Of a DNA stretch of 64,000 nucleotides, positions 1-12,261 are shown one piece after another. Origin of the DNA: Macrocybe gigantea. Its lineage: Eukaryota > Basidiomycota > Agaricomycetes > Agaricales > Callistosporiaceae. Numbering within the stretch: position 1 is the stretch's first letter; each line of letters begins with the position of its first letter. The notes beneath the pieces are model-generated. The model was given only the letters and a program-made list of their open reading frames with translations, did not search any database and was not told the origin of the DNA. The position numbers were made by a program, and so were the translations under genes. The stretch is taken from the NCBI GenBank assembly GCA_011319805.1, contig SJRY01000136.1:310001-374000 (forward strand), given 5' to 3'.

Positions 1-1
1 C

Positions 2-1351
2 GACTATCGGGATCTACCGTCAGAACATTGGGAGGAGCTCGTCGACGCTTGGATGTGTCACTCCGATCAAAAGCTGCATGCCCAGGTGCTCGAACGCAGT
101 CAGCGAGGCTTCTGGCCCAGCGCAGGCCAAGCACTTGTCGGAGGGAGTTACATTCTGTTTGAAGAAGGCTCCATGACGAAACACAACATCCATATCCCTC
201 AGGACTCAAAGGTAAAGAAACTCGCGCTTCTCTTTTTCATGTTTCCCCGGCAAAAGTCGCTGGACGATCAAGAAGACTGGCGTTGGCATGTTCTCTCACC
301 AACGGCCGCCTGCTCTGGTGCTCGAGGCAATAGGAACAACGTTTCAGATTGCTCGAAGCCCTTGGTTGGTTTTGAATGATCTGTAAACTATGTTTTATTG
401 TCGATCGGTGCCAAGGCAGCGGTTACCCGGTTGATACAAGGCGTCCTAAATTAACAAGTGACAGCTTCTCTGCTGCATTTGGTCACTCTTTCAAACAACT
501 CTCGTGTTGTCGAGGTTCATGTCGCGAGGGCTACGCTTGAGGGCACAGTTTTTTACTACATTTTTTTCTCTCAAAATTTATACCTCGCATTTTGCGCCTC
601 GTTCTCAATCACTTCCTCGACAGTCTGGAGGAGACTGGTGTCTAGCCCGTTGTCTCTGTGGTGCGATTATTGGCCGATGTCAAGATCATCGAAAGGAGGA
701 CGGAGTCCGCGAAATGACTTACCGTTTATTCAAGTTTTCCATTCGGCCTGTTAGCCCCACCACCGAGTACGTTGCCTATTCACATATCACAGCGTCATGA
801 GTTTACAATGAGTGATTCAGGCCCTCGCGGATTCCGCTTTCTGCGTTCATCGTGGAGGACATGATCGAATTTACTCAGGCTCATGCCACATATCGCTTCG
901 TCGTCATGGATGAAGAAGATGAAATTCCTCGGATTCTCGTGAGCTTGCCGCCCTGGCATACGGCATATTATCTGAACTTTTCCCACAGATTTGGCTTTTC
1001 AAGCCCAGCTTGCGACTTGCGTATACCACGCCTAGGCCTTATGCCCTGCCGAAGACTGCGTCGATTCGCGCAGCTAAAGTGCTATATAAAGTGCTGACAC
1101 CCTCGGAGCGGTCGGCAGAACTCAAAACGTGAACTCGTGTCTCCCTGATAGCTTATCGATCGTGGCTGACTTATCGAACCTCATGTAGAATCCTTGATAG
1201 ATACCCTGGCTTCCCTCAGGCGGAATATCTGTATTATCCCCTATCTGTTTGTCGTCGGCTCGCAGGCCTGTTGAGAGAAAGTAACAGTGCCTATCCAGAG
1301 AGCATGCGCACAATGACGGGGCTGCAAGTTGGCTGGCTCCAACGTTCTTGA
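2..1351 (+). CDS. Ubiquitin E2-binding (HECT-like, UBE3D/IPR019193-type) protein, 5' partial
   Basis: The gene enters from the left edge, already in frame at base 2. Exons that fit by phase are 2-211, 624-766, 821-938, 989-1128 and 1201-1351. The product has a WMCHSDQ segment, then a CLCGAIIGRCQ segment containing two cysteines. It continues through VEDMIEFTQAHATYRF and ends GLQVGWLQRS. This order (His/Cys-bearing start, CxCG motif, conserved YYP and GLxVGWL tail) is what I associate with the HECT-like E2-binding proteins, which contact UbcH10-type conjugating enzymes. The family name comes from recall, not a search. The first intron (212-623) is about 412 nt, far longer than the 50-72 nt of the others. 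The N-terminus lies outside the window. Confidence is high that the gene is real, moderate on its role. Confidence 0.75.
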
Positions 1352-3283
1352 TTAGACCGGACAATGTCTAAGACTCAGCCTGCGGACCCCCTTTTGCTTT
1401 ACCGTGCGCTTCGTTGATTTATTCGTACCTCGTGGTCCTTGTGCATGCATGTATTTCTACATTTGCTAAGAATACGTTTTTGTAAGAGAATGCATCACAG
1501 TCGATGTTCCTACAGTGACATTGCAATGGCACAATCTCCGCTTGGCGGCCTGCATCGGATACCTCCGTGATTTTGATTGACCAACCTCATTTCTCTACTT
1601 GTCAAGCAGTGACACGACACAAATGGCGACAAGGAGACCCTTATGTGGCATTATGAATCTTCATTTACGCATAGAACTCCATTAAAACGCCTGATTATGA
1701 CCTCGACCTGCAAACTCGAACGAACGAGATAGATTGCGAGAAATTCTTGGCTGTTACGGTATTACCCACATCTTCGAAGTTGTCATTATGCATAGTTATT
1801 AATCGTCACCGAATGCATCAGTTCTGCTAGAGGCGCTAAAATGGCGTTTCACCTTCACGAATGCAGAGCATTCTCCGTGTCAAATTGGGGCTTGAAAGAA
1901 AGCCTCCGAGTGGCACGGGATCGAATGACGCCTCTCAAGACCACAGTAATCTTCATTCAAGACAATACCAACCCTTCGGAGCTCGCAGGGAAGAAAAGGG
2001 TATCGGATCACCAGGCCAGTGTAAGTGCCAGCTGCAACGCGTACGGATGATCGAAATAATACCACTCACTGGTTCCTCCTCTCAACAGATTACAGCAGTG
2101 GGACTCTAGCCACCTGAACCAGTGCATGAGTTCACGGTTGGAACCGAGACAGAAATCCGTATGGGTCTTCTGGATGCAGCTAACCCCGGCTCCACTTCCT
2201 CAGGGATAGCGGGCGCGCCATGAGTCCGACCCGTGTCCGTCTTTGTCATTGTCGGGTGGTACTAGCTATTCTTCAGTGGCAGGCCATCCTTACGGCTGTT
2301 GGTCGAGTGCGGCGATTACCATCCCCGTCGGTTCATTCGATGGTGACCACTCCTCATCGGCTGACCGCATATGACGGATGGTCCTAACTTGGACTAATGC
2401 ATTATACGATGTTCACTATGGGCAACATTATATGTCACATACGAGTCGATGCGTTCCTAAGCCATCGTCGATGGCTACGCGACGTGCGACGTCAGCCGGT
2501 CTGCGGGCTTTCCAGTATTCCGACAAACATGCACGCGCATTCGAGCTGCCCTAACGACTTTCTGCATGCAGTCTAAAAAGACTTTTAGGCAAGATTAAAT
2601 TTTCGTTGTTGTTTTCTTACCTAAAAGGTGGCCGATGACTATTTCGCCTGTCGTCGAGAATGACACACCAATTGTCTTACGTGTTATTCCCGAAGGCAGC
2701 TCAATGCTCCAGAGTCTAGTCGGTGAACGTTTTCGTACACCGTCTATGTGCGAGGCGCTATCGCTGTCCTTTGCCTCCGCTCTCTCCTAGCTTCGCCTGC
2801 CTTGGAGTCCGTGTTTCAGATTTTGCCACCATTGCATCCGGATCTGTCGGGCGACGATAGCCACGGGGAATCAAGAATAGCAGCTACAAGGCTTAGCCCT
2901 TATGATTGCAAAGCAAAGACCAGAGCGCACCCTTGCCAATGCAAGTGTTTCGTTCTCTCGGATTCTCTATCTGCCAAGCAAATCGATTGCGGCATTTCGA
3001 ATGATCCGCGCGAGTCGTTCCAAATGAGCATTCAATAAACTGCATAATGCTGCACTCCTTGGGAGAACGTTTTAACGGAGAAAACAAGCCATTTCAATGG
3101 TAACGGGTGCTTGCCAAGGCGCGAAGGGTAGCGGTCAGCCATCACCACCGACTTCCTACCCCGAATGAGGATTTCATGCAGGTTTAGGAAAACTTTCCAA
3201 ATCTATAAAAGAGCAAGCTTCGGGTGGACTTCGTCCTAACAAGTTGCGAACGCCTCTCTTCGACCACCTTACAATCTCTCTCA
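1352..3283. other. Intergenic stretch, about 1.9 kb
   Basis: Only short overlapping reading frames (under 100 codons) occur here. None has splice partners, a signal peptide or a recognisable motif. The right end holds the promoter of the next gene, with a TATA-like TATAAAA at 3204-3210. Confidence 0.5.
3204..3210 (+). promoter_or_regulatory. TATA box of the small secreted cysteine-rich gene
   Basis: TATAAAA sits 74 bases upstream of the ATG at 3284, inside CTATAAAAGAGC. It is a normal distance for a fungal TATA element and supports the small downstream gene being expressed. Confidence 0.5.
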
Positions 3284-3743
3284 ATGTCTATCTTTAACCC
3301 GATCCGGAGCGGCGTTCTTTTCCTGCTTCTTTTCGCTGCCACTCAAAGTTTGGCCGCCCCAGGAAAAACCGAAGCTGGTGTCGAGTATCACTGTGCGTTT
3401 GCCTTTCAGCCCCCATCGAAGCCTGGCTGACTTAAGCTATGTCTTAAAATTATTGTCAGGTGCCAACGGCGTTGTAAGCAATCTTCCGAAATCCAGATTT
3501 ATAGAATCAACTAACCTGTATTCGCCTAGGATGAATGTAGGTTCAGGCGATCCAGAACGAAAGTCTGTTTTCTTTCCAGAAACTTAACCAGAGAATATAG
3601 GCCCCAGCGGTTGGACTTGCTGTGGACCCATTACAGAAAATGGTGGAATGTAAGCCTTGATGGTTTCGCTTGACAGAGATGACCTAATACCTTGTGCTCG
3701 CAGTTGCAGGCAACTCAAACCCGACGAAGTGTGTATATTTTAG
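3284..3743 (+). CDS. Small secreted six-cysteine (knottin-like) protein
   Basis: A five-exon reading resolves by phase: 3284-3392, 3460-3473, 3530-3536, 3601-3649 and 3704-3743. It yields a precursor of about 72 residues. The first 25 or so residues are a signal peptide (hydrophobic LFLLLFAATQSLAA). The mature part has six cysteines spaced C-x6-C-x5-C-C-x9-C-x8-C, including a GWTCCGP segment. This C..C..CC..C..C order is typical of cystine-knot peptides. Exons 2 and 3 are only 14 and 7 nt. All four introns have GT/AG ends, and candidate branch sites (CTGAC, CTAAC, CTTAAC) are visible in the first three. It lies 230 bases upstream of another secreted-protein gene. Its function is unknown: it could be an effector, inhibitor or antimicrobial peptide. 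The micro-exon model is inferred because every alternative junction tried hits a stop or loses the cysteine frame. Confidence 0.6.
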
Positions 3744-3973
3744 AATACCGACTTGTGTAGATGCTTCTGCCCGCTGCTATGTATCTCGCGAGTGACGATC
3801 CAATATCGTTTCGTAGTCCCACAAAGTCACGAGCCGGTTTTCGGTGCCCACGTGCTCGACACGTTGGAATTGGGGAATGTCTTTCTTTGTTATTTCCGTA
3901 ATTCATCCCACCAACCGCCCCAACAACCCGCTGGTCGAAGTTGTTGCGTTTCCAGACGTCAATTCCCTTCAGC

Positions 3974-4732
3974 ATGCAATTCATCATGCTTGCTCATGCA
4001 ATTCTTCCATTAACGTCCGGAATATGGATAATATTCATTGCGATGGCGGTACAAGTCGCCGCATGCGAAGGCGATTGTATTATTGGAATAACGACAGCAT
4101 TTATCGGGAATTTCACCTACGTTTTAGAAACCATCATTCTCCCAAATGTAGTAAGTCGCTGCAACAATGTCTCTCGTTGACGACCGACTGGTAGAGAATT
4201 CAAGGCAATAGAGATGAATACAAAACTCTTCGGCGGACGGCTCAACGATAATCCTACTGTACTCCTCTCTCCTTTATTGTCTGCCTACGAAGATGAAGCA
4301 TACGAGCCTATGCGTATCGCCATATTTCCGTCGTTCTTCCATGGCAAATGTCAGCAGCCAGGACCCAATGGCGAGCTGATCAACCCCCCTGGGTGTCCAA
4401 ACCCTGATTGCCCGGTCATCTGCGGAACTCCCGGTTCTATGGTGCATTTCTACTCCAAATTGAGGACCATTACCTTGAACTCGACAACTACACTACTTGA
4501 TTCTCTAACAAAACCTGGCTCTAGGCCGTACCGGGAAGTCCTTGATGGCGTGCAAGAAAAGCGCAAGCATATTCACCCGAAAGCAGACCGCCGATGGAGG
4601 AATGATTTTGATTCAATCATGAAGAATGTGCGCAAGAAACTTGAGAAGTATTGCCAAGAGCAACAGCCGAACGAATCAGGGGGGTGCAGTTGGGAGGGAG
4701 CCATGAAAAGCTATATACTATCGTTCCCTTGA
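3974..4732 (+). CDS. Secreted cysteine-containing orphan protein (GCPNPDC family)
   Basis: Exon 1 (3974-4150) encodes a signal peptide and then CEGDCIIGITTAFIGNFTY. Exon 2 (4205-4732, acceptor TTCAAG) carries SPLLSAYEDEAYEP, IFPSFFHGKCQQPG, GCPNPDCPVICGTPGSMVHF and the C-terminus CSWEGAMKSYILSFP. The product is about 234 residues. I recognise the GCPNPDCPV.CGTPGS block and the CSW..AMK.YILSFP ending as a family spread through agaricomycetes without known function. This is from memory and should be confirmed by search. An in-frame ATG at 3941 would add 11 residues in front of the signal peptide; 3974 is preferred. Its neighbour upstream is also a small secreted protein. Confidence 0.7.
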
Positions 4733-5658
4733 CAAATATCAATGTTTGCAGCTTGTCTGACATTCCACAGTCCGCCGTAAGTGGTACCCAACATCACGTT
4801 TGCGTCAACTGTGCCCTTTGTGTAGACAACTGTCTGTACGTTGGATTTATCTTGGTAAGAAATCGATGTAAATACAAAAGCTGCAATGCCAACAAAACTA
4901 TCTCTCTGCATATTATTGGTTACTCATGTAACCTTGTGGCTTTTAGCGATCCTTGCAAAGTTCTGCGCCGTGTAGAAAGGGAATTACTAGTTCCCATTCA
5001 AGCTTGCGTCTAAGGCCTCTTGCATTTCAAAAATATCTCTGTCGTTCCTCGCTTTTGTGATTTACAATAAAGGCCCCTCGTTGCAACAGGAATCATGCCC
5101 TCCTGGATCTAGAGATCCTCTCCTTGCCTACTAAAACTCGATTGCCCGACAATAGTCACCGTGCACAGAGACACGAAGATCCATTGCTATAGTGCCGCAC
5201 ATGCTTCCCCCAGTCCGCGCATTCCGTGTGTTACACCAAAGCTTATAACGGCGTCTGGTCTAACTCTTTTGCCCTCCGCGTCATCCACCAGCCGCTATAT
5301 GATCCTGTTGACGCCTCTGGCCAACTGCTAGATGCCTCCTCATAGACATACAGTAAAAGGCGGAGATTGGCTGTATTTTCCTTAACTACGACGATTCATC
5401 GCGGACTATGGGACTTGTACGATTCATTTATTTTATTATTGCACCTTTCTATCTCACCGCAGACTGTAGGAACATTTTTCATAGGAATCTGTACGATTGT
5501 GTTAGGCATTTATCAGTTTGCTGAAGCGACAACAATTATTAGGTTTCTACATAAATGAAGAATTGAGCACATCACTTCTACGATTGCGGTAGAATATGTA
5601 TCTTGGGAGACAGGAGGGGTAGGGTATCTGTAAATTTAAATTTCTCTTCACTTTTCGC
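4733..5658. other. Intergenic stretch between convergent genes
   Basis: No supported gene. Short frames at 4651-5013 and 5367-5558 lack motifs and run through AT-rich sequence. Confidence 0.4.
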
Positions 5659-7113
5659 TCATGGAACAGGATTGGCCTCCAATTCTCCCGGCTCAAGACC
5701 ATTCTCTGAGACTTCCTTGACCAGAAGACCGTCTTTACGGCTGACCTTCGACCTGTCCGCGGTTTCGATCACCGTTGATTGATTGAACTCGTCGATGTGT
5801 GGCTGTCGAAGTTCAAGGATATTGTCGTTCTTGGCCCCGGTTTCCCCATCGGTGAGGATGGAAGACGTGACTATCGACGTGGCCCGCAGCTGGTTCTTGT
5901 GTTGCGCGTTTCTTCCAGAAATGTTTCGAAGGTTCCACCCACGATACGTTCGGCCTAGCAAACCCGAGGTATACTCTTGCAACTAGCAACATTGGCGCAA
6001 TGCCCTAAAAGGTGAGAGAAAAGGAGGGATCGTCAGCTTGCTGATGATGCAACTGAAGGGAACAGAAATAGAATTTATGTGCTGTACTTACCCCATTGGC
6101 AGAGCGGTCGCTGCAATGATACCCAAAACAGTCATTGTCGCAGGAATAACTTGCCACACGAGATTCAGCGTCTGTGGAATGGTGTATAGCACAGCAGACT
6201 CGACGATGATCTCGACTGCGAACATGTGCCGCCGGATGATATCCTTATTGCCAACAGAACAAATCCGATACACGATCAGCGACGTTGTGAGCAATGTCGT
6301 GAAGACTGTGAGTGGGTATGAACTCAGGGTGCCGACAATGCCGAGGTGGTATATCCTATCACCGCGAGGGTCGCCGAATGCAAGAGGTGCGATGGCCACT
6401 TTGCTCCAGGTTGCTAGACAGAACATCGCTATTGAGGGTTATGTGTCATTTCGATCGCCAATAAATAACTTCAGCGGGCGACTGACCCGCCTCTACCATA
6501 GTTGTTATGACAGGGAACACGATGACTCTCCAATCGCGGTTCCATACAGTCCAACATCTCCATATCTGAGGCAAGGATGTCAATTGCTCAGAAAACCCTT
6601 CGGAGTAACAATTGGCTCACGAGGAGGCAGTCCGCCAACACAAAAGTCGGTATCAGGGAGGTTTCTCGGCAGAGTACTACCCATAATTTGGGGTAAAAAA
6701 TGACGAATTCCGCCATCTCGAACGAGTCATTTTTGACAAAAGCTTCGTTAAGCTCCCACCAAGACACCCCGGTGTGAGCCACAACAAATGCATACTGAAG
6801 AAAGACAATGAAGAAAATTACACGTCGGTTGCTCGACCTTTCGGACTGTATGCCTATAGGAGTCGTTTGAGATATCAAGCTCCATGCAAGGCCTCAAGTG
6901 CTTACAACCGGCATATAAAGTCACCCCCGTGACAAAGGTGTATAGGCCTAAATCCGATTATGAATTTCATTATTGAGAAAAAAAGATACAAAGCGATGCT
7001 GCCTACATACCTACCAAGAATACTCTTAAGAGTAATTCATGAAAGACGATCTCAATGAGTGGTAGACCGTCGGGTGGTAGCAGGTCGCTGATAGAACTCG
7101 AGTCGTCAGACAT
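5659..7113 (-). CDS. Seven-span membrane protein (agaric integral membrane family)
   Basis: Exons by phase on the minus strand are 7011-7113, 6906-6947, 6621-6853, 6487-6565, 6092-6428 and further exon(s) ending at the stop at 5659. Hydrophobic segments in order: near residues 20-50 (LLRVFLVGLYTFVTGVTLY), FIVFLQYAFVVAHTGVSWW, ETSLIPTFVLADCLLIWRC, the WRVIVFPVITTMVEA region, VGTLSSYPLTVFTTLL, FAVEIIVESAVLYTI, and MTVLGIIAATALPMG running into IAPMLLVARVYLG. A hydrophilic acidic tail follows. The LADCLLIWRCW block is typical of a very large family of seven-span proteins in agarics with no assigned function. The junction after LPMG is one base out of phase with the next exon (the donor follows a G run at 6092-6094). 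This is either a base lost from that run or a less usual splice. Confidence 0.7.
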
Positions 7114-8375
7114 ATATGGAAGGATAAGTTTGAACGAAGGTCATTCGCCCTTTTTCAGTCGGCTGTTTTATACACGAAGATATGGGAAGTTTTCAAGGCC
7201 GTATCTTCAACTTCTGTTGGTAACCCTTCATTGGTGCTGTCATTTTCATGGTTTTGTCATGAAGGGCGACTTACGTTTCAATTGAAGAGATATGGTGTTG
7301 ATACGCCCAGACACGTCAACTTCATCCTTCACATGGGATTGTCCATGGACCAAGGCATGTAGAAACCGGCGAAATAGGAATCACGAATGCAGCAATGAGC
7401 GTCAATTTAGTCAGTTCTTCGGAACGTGATCATCGGGCTCCATTGACATGATGATCAATATGCTGCTGGCCCATTGCACCTTCTAAGGTTCATTCTGTGG
7501 GCCCTAATACCCGCGCGGAAATTTCGAGAGGACGTCAGTTTATGGGAATGAACTAGATAGGACTCAAGCCATCATGCTTCTGCCAGTCGTCTGCGGCAGA
7601 ACTTTGTCAACTGCCCGGCGTTGTTCACACTAACATACACTCACGTTTGTCGAGCATGATTTTCTCTTTCCTTCTGATCGAATTTTTACTCGCCCAGTTG
7701 TGAAGTCTCGAACACATCCGAAAGGCTATGGGTACTGGCCGCGCAGGTCGTCATCTGCATAGCGGCACAGCTGACAACAGGTTGGCGTGATTTCTTGGTG
7801 GCCACGATACACCATGAAAAGAGTGACCAAGGAGTCCTGTTACATAGTCAATCCATCGATGTTAACTGATGGCGCCAGTGGTAACTAGCACTTGTGGTGC
7901 ATATATGAATGTCTGCTAAAGCGGGCATTAAAACTTTACGCCAGTCTGCTATAGGTGAGCGGCATAACCTGTCGGGGCCAGCAGCATATGTTCATACCTA
8001 AGAGGACAAATTCAGAGCGATAGACGGCGTGCCAAGATTGAAATGGAATGAAAAGGTCCAATTTCCAGAGTTTGATGGCCATACTCTCATACATCGGCAG
8101 GTTTCTGAGGGCTTTTCAACTTGGTACTCATCGTTCTGGGGTATCGCTGCCGGTAGATACGTTAGTTCCGGAGTAAGGAGTGACTCCTCCCTGGAGCTCG
8201 GCGGAGCAGGCTTGGAGTGCTCTTCCATTAAAAAATGCTGATTAGAGGTAGGACATCGATGGCATCGATATCACGCTATCCTTTGTCGATCACTTTGAAA
8301 TACCACATCCTTCTCCAGCGATCTCCAGCAGCAGTGGCAGCGCCAGCACGTCCCGGTATATTTACGCGATCGCTC
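7114..8375. other. Intergenic stretch upstream of homoserine dehydrogenase
   Basis: A 76-codon minus-strand frame at 7998-8228 begins MEEHSKPAPPSS and ends in a stop, with no motif. It would start inside the promoter of the next gene and is not supported. Nothing else is recognisable. Confidence 0.4.
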
Positions 8376-9669
8376 ATGGCCGCAGCCTCCAACAAGATTT
8401 ACGTCGCCGTCGTCGGTGTCGGCCTCGTCGGTGCCGAGCTCGTCGACCAGATTCTTGCCATACCCCAGTCCCACTCGCCATTTCACCTGATCTCACTTTC
8501 ATCATCCAGAAAGACGCTTTTCAACCCGGCGAACCCCATCCAACCCGGTGCAGCCTGGAAATCTCTCCTGTCTTCGTCGGCTGAGGCAACAGACTTTGGC
8601 GTGCTCACGGAGCGCCTAGCAGGCCTTGTCGCTTCGCAGAAACGAGTGGCAGTAGTGGATAACACGTCCTCGGATGACGTCGCGGCGCTGTATCCGATAT
8701 GGTTAGAGAAGGGGGTCGACGTCGTGACCCCAAACAAGAAGGCTTTCTCAGGCGATCTGGGTCTCTATGAGAGGATACTGAGCGCGAGCAAGGCTAGCGG
8801 GTCGCGCTTTTTGAATGAGTCGACTGTCGGTGCCGGATTGCCTGTCATCTCCACACTGAAGGAGTTGGTCGCAACCGGTGATAAGGCAAGCGGTTTATGT
8901 CGTCTTTGACTTCGGACGCACGACTGACGTCCGGCCGCTCTATTAGATCGTCAAAATAGAGGGCGTATTCTCCGGCACAATGAGCTACATATTTAACGAA
9001 TTTTCGACAAAAAAACCGGATGGACCAAACTTCTCGTCCGTCGTCAGTGTTGCCCGCGAAAAGGGATATACGGTAAGAACCATTCAGCATCCGTCCGGCA
9101 GCCCTTTATCAAATGCGATGCGAACAGGAACCTCACCCGGCCGATGACTTGAACGGCTTCGATGTCGCGCGCAAGCTTACCATTCTGTCACGCACCATCT
9201 CGCTCTCGCCCTACACGACCTCTTCATGTCTTCCACAGCTCCGTTCCTTCGCGTCTGTCCAGACTCACTCCCTCATTCCAAAACCCCTCGAGGGAATTGC
9301 GTCGGGTGATCAGTTCATCGCACGTCTGCCCGAATTTGACGCTGAGTTCTCCAAACTGCGCGTAGAAGCCAGCGCGGAGGGCAAGGTGTTGCGGTTCGTC
9401 GGAGTCGTTGATGTCGCAGGCGGCCAGGTTAGAGCAGGACTCGAAAAGTGGGCCCTTTCTCCATGTTTCTCGTGAATACATTCCGACTCCCATTTTCCTT
9501 CAGATACCCCGTTGATCATCCCTTCGCAACATCGCTCGGAGGTTCAGATAACATTATCATGTTCCATACCGAAAGGTACGGCGCACGGCCGCTGATCGTT
9601 CAGGGGGCAGGTGCAGGTGCGGCGGTGACGGCGATGGGGGTGCTCGGCGATCTATTCAAGCTCGTGTGA
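8376..9669 (+). CDS. HOM6: Homoserine dehydrogenase
   Basis: It reduces aspartate semialdehyde to homoserine with NAD(P)H, the branch-point step for threonine and methionine, in the cytosol. Exons are 8376-8885, 8947-9072, 9128-9447 and 9504-9669, giving about 373 residues (yeast Hom6 is 359). The start [23 protein letters not shown] is a Rossmann GxGxxG loop. [44 protein letters not shown] and [12 protein letters not shown] follow in the family order. The C-terminus [17 protein letters not shown] block ends in GDLFKLV. ATG 8376 is chosen because it places the nucleotide loop near the N-terminus; the upstream in-frame extension is Ala/Pro/Arg-rich and could only be a leader. Intron 1 has a GC donor (GCAAGC at 8886). 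All phases join cleanly. Confidence 0.95.
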
Positions 9670-10828
9670 CATGTACAATCTTGGCCTAAGGAATCATAAG
9701 ACTTGGTCCTTATGGATCGACCAATCTAACAGTTGCGGGTCACCTCCATTTCTCCGGCATCACATGAAGAAAACGTTGGAGTGGTTTCATTAGGACTGGC
9801 CTTATTCCAGCAGTGCAGTCAATTATTGCATCTAATTCGCCCTGTTCTGGCATTAGTTCTGGTTGACGGTATTGTTCGCGCAGACTGATCGAGGCATCAC
9901 TTGCGGGCCGCAGACCGTGGACATTAGAAAGCCTACGCTGAACGTTCTTCATCTCGGGTAGGCAGACACCTTTCCGGTCGCTCTCGCTCGCTCCCACGAA
10001 GCCGAGGTCATGGTTCTGGGGGACGTGTTCGTGACCAGCCGGGGACCATACAAATATGCGGACGCTTTCTCCACGATCTTCGGGTGTTCATACACCGCCG
10101 GCGAAAGATGCAGCTGCGTAATGTCATGCTTCAATAGTCTTTGTTGGAAGTCCACGTATGTTGCCCCATGTGCATGTCCACTTCGACGGAAACCAGGAGG
10201 AATTTCCAGTACGCGTAACCGTCAACTTCACTCGCAAGTGGAAATGAGCGCCGAACGTTGAGGTTGCCACAGGAGGCCAAAATCGTCGTAATGTTGTCAA
10301 CTCTTGAACATGGTATACCTAGGCTTAAAACTTCAACTCTTCTGTTTAGAGCAAGTAGATGAGAGTGAAGACTGAGGCGAGTCCGCAAAAGCACGCTGCC
10401 ATTTAATCAATCACTGCTTCCGAACTCTGTGAATGGCAAGTTGGGCGAGAACGTCTATTCGCGAATCCAGCGGTCTTAGTGGTTGCGTTGTCTGGCGAAA
10501 TGAACTTCCAAGTATACAGCTCGTTTGATTCGAGTTTACATGAAATGTCCTGATGATTGGTGGATTAGCACAAAAATGTATCGTTCGCCTCTGCAAAATT
10601 ATATTCCCTCATTACCACTCACATTTTCGAGTCGCTGCATGTCCAGTTTCACACCACGATTCATGTGAACAGTCAGTTCAGATTGATCACTGATACAGAA
10701 TAGATTAGGAAGAATACACTGGTGTACAGACAGAATAGAATAAAGACAGCAAACACTCCAAACCTGGATGACAGATCATCAACAAATGATTCTCAACTGT
10801 TCCTGGAGTGAGACATACTGCAACCACT
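9670..10828. other. Gap between homoserine dehydrogenase and H2B; possible degraded minus-strand coding sequence
   Basis: On the minus strand from about 10394 to 9740 three open frames abut. The first ends with VEVDMHMGQHT and the second continues VDFQQRLLKHDITQLHL, offset by one base near 10139. The third starts near 9997. Read together they give a plausible 150-200 residue product, but I recognise no family, start or splice sites. It may be a remnant or chance. Confidence 0.25.
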
Positions 10829-11386
10829 TTACTTCGCTCCTGCCGATGAGAACTTGGTAACCGATTTTGTGCCCTCTGAGATGGCGTGCTTAGCCAGTTC
10901 ACCGGGAAGGATAAGTCGTACTGATGTTTGAATCTCGCGCGAGGAGATGGTCGATTTCTTAGAGTACGCCGCGAGTTCTGTAATACCGGAATGAGTCACG
11001 ATCAAACACATGAGATGTGGCGGAATGCGCACTAGATGCCTCGGTGGCGATGCGCTCAAAGATATCGTTGACGAAGCTGTTAAGGATAGCCATTGCCTTG
11101 TTCGAGATACCCGTATCAGGGTGGACCTGTTTGAGGACTGCAGAAACAGGCAAAGACGGATTGAGACCTCTCCAGAATAAACGCCTGTCTCAGTCTCACC
11201 CTTGTAGATGTAGGACGAGTATGTCTCCTTCCTGAGCTTCTTGCGTTTCTTCTTGTCGCCTTCAGAAGGCGCTGCGACCTTGGAGGTCTTCTTCGCTGCC
11301 TTGGCGCCCTCAGTCGGTTTGGCGGGTGCCTTGGAGGCAGTGGATGCAGGTGCTTTACCGGCAGTGGACGCGGGCTTAGGTGCCAT
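10829..11386 (-). CDS. HTB1: Histone H2B
   Basis: Core nucleosome component. Exons are 11200-11386, 11033-11137 and 10829-10977 on the minus strand, about 146 residues. The N-tail is Lys/Ala-rich ([13 protein letters not shown]...) followed by [18 protein letters not shown]. The histone fold reads [34 protein letters not shown] and [18 protein letters not shown], ending in the conserved [20 protein letters not shown] helix. The ubiquitylated lysine context ([10 protein letters not shown]) is present. Start 11386 gives the expected tail; an in-frame upstream ATG at 11452 would put non-histone residues in front. The gene is divergent from H2A across 315 bases. Confidence 0.97.
   Translation of the reverse strand: MAPKPASTAGKAPASTASKAPAKPTEGAKAAKKTSKVAAPSEGDKKKRKKLRKETYSSYIYKGETETGVYSGEVSIRLCLFLQSSNRSTLIRVSRTRQWLSLTASSTISLSASPPRHLVRIPPHLMCLIVTHSGITELAAYSKKSTISSREIQTSVRLILPGELAKHAISEGTKSVTKFSSAGAK

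Positions 11387-12261
<875 letters not shown>

Noticed and set aside
7998..8228. Minus-strand 76-codon frame starting MEEHSKPAPPSS
   Set aside because: No motif or splice partners; its start lies only about 150 bases from the homoserine dehydrogenase start in the opposite direction, in promoter sequence.
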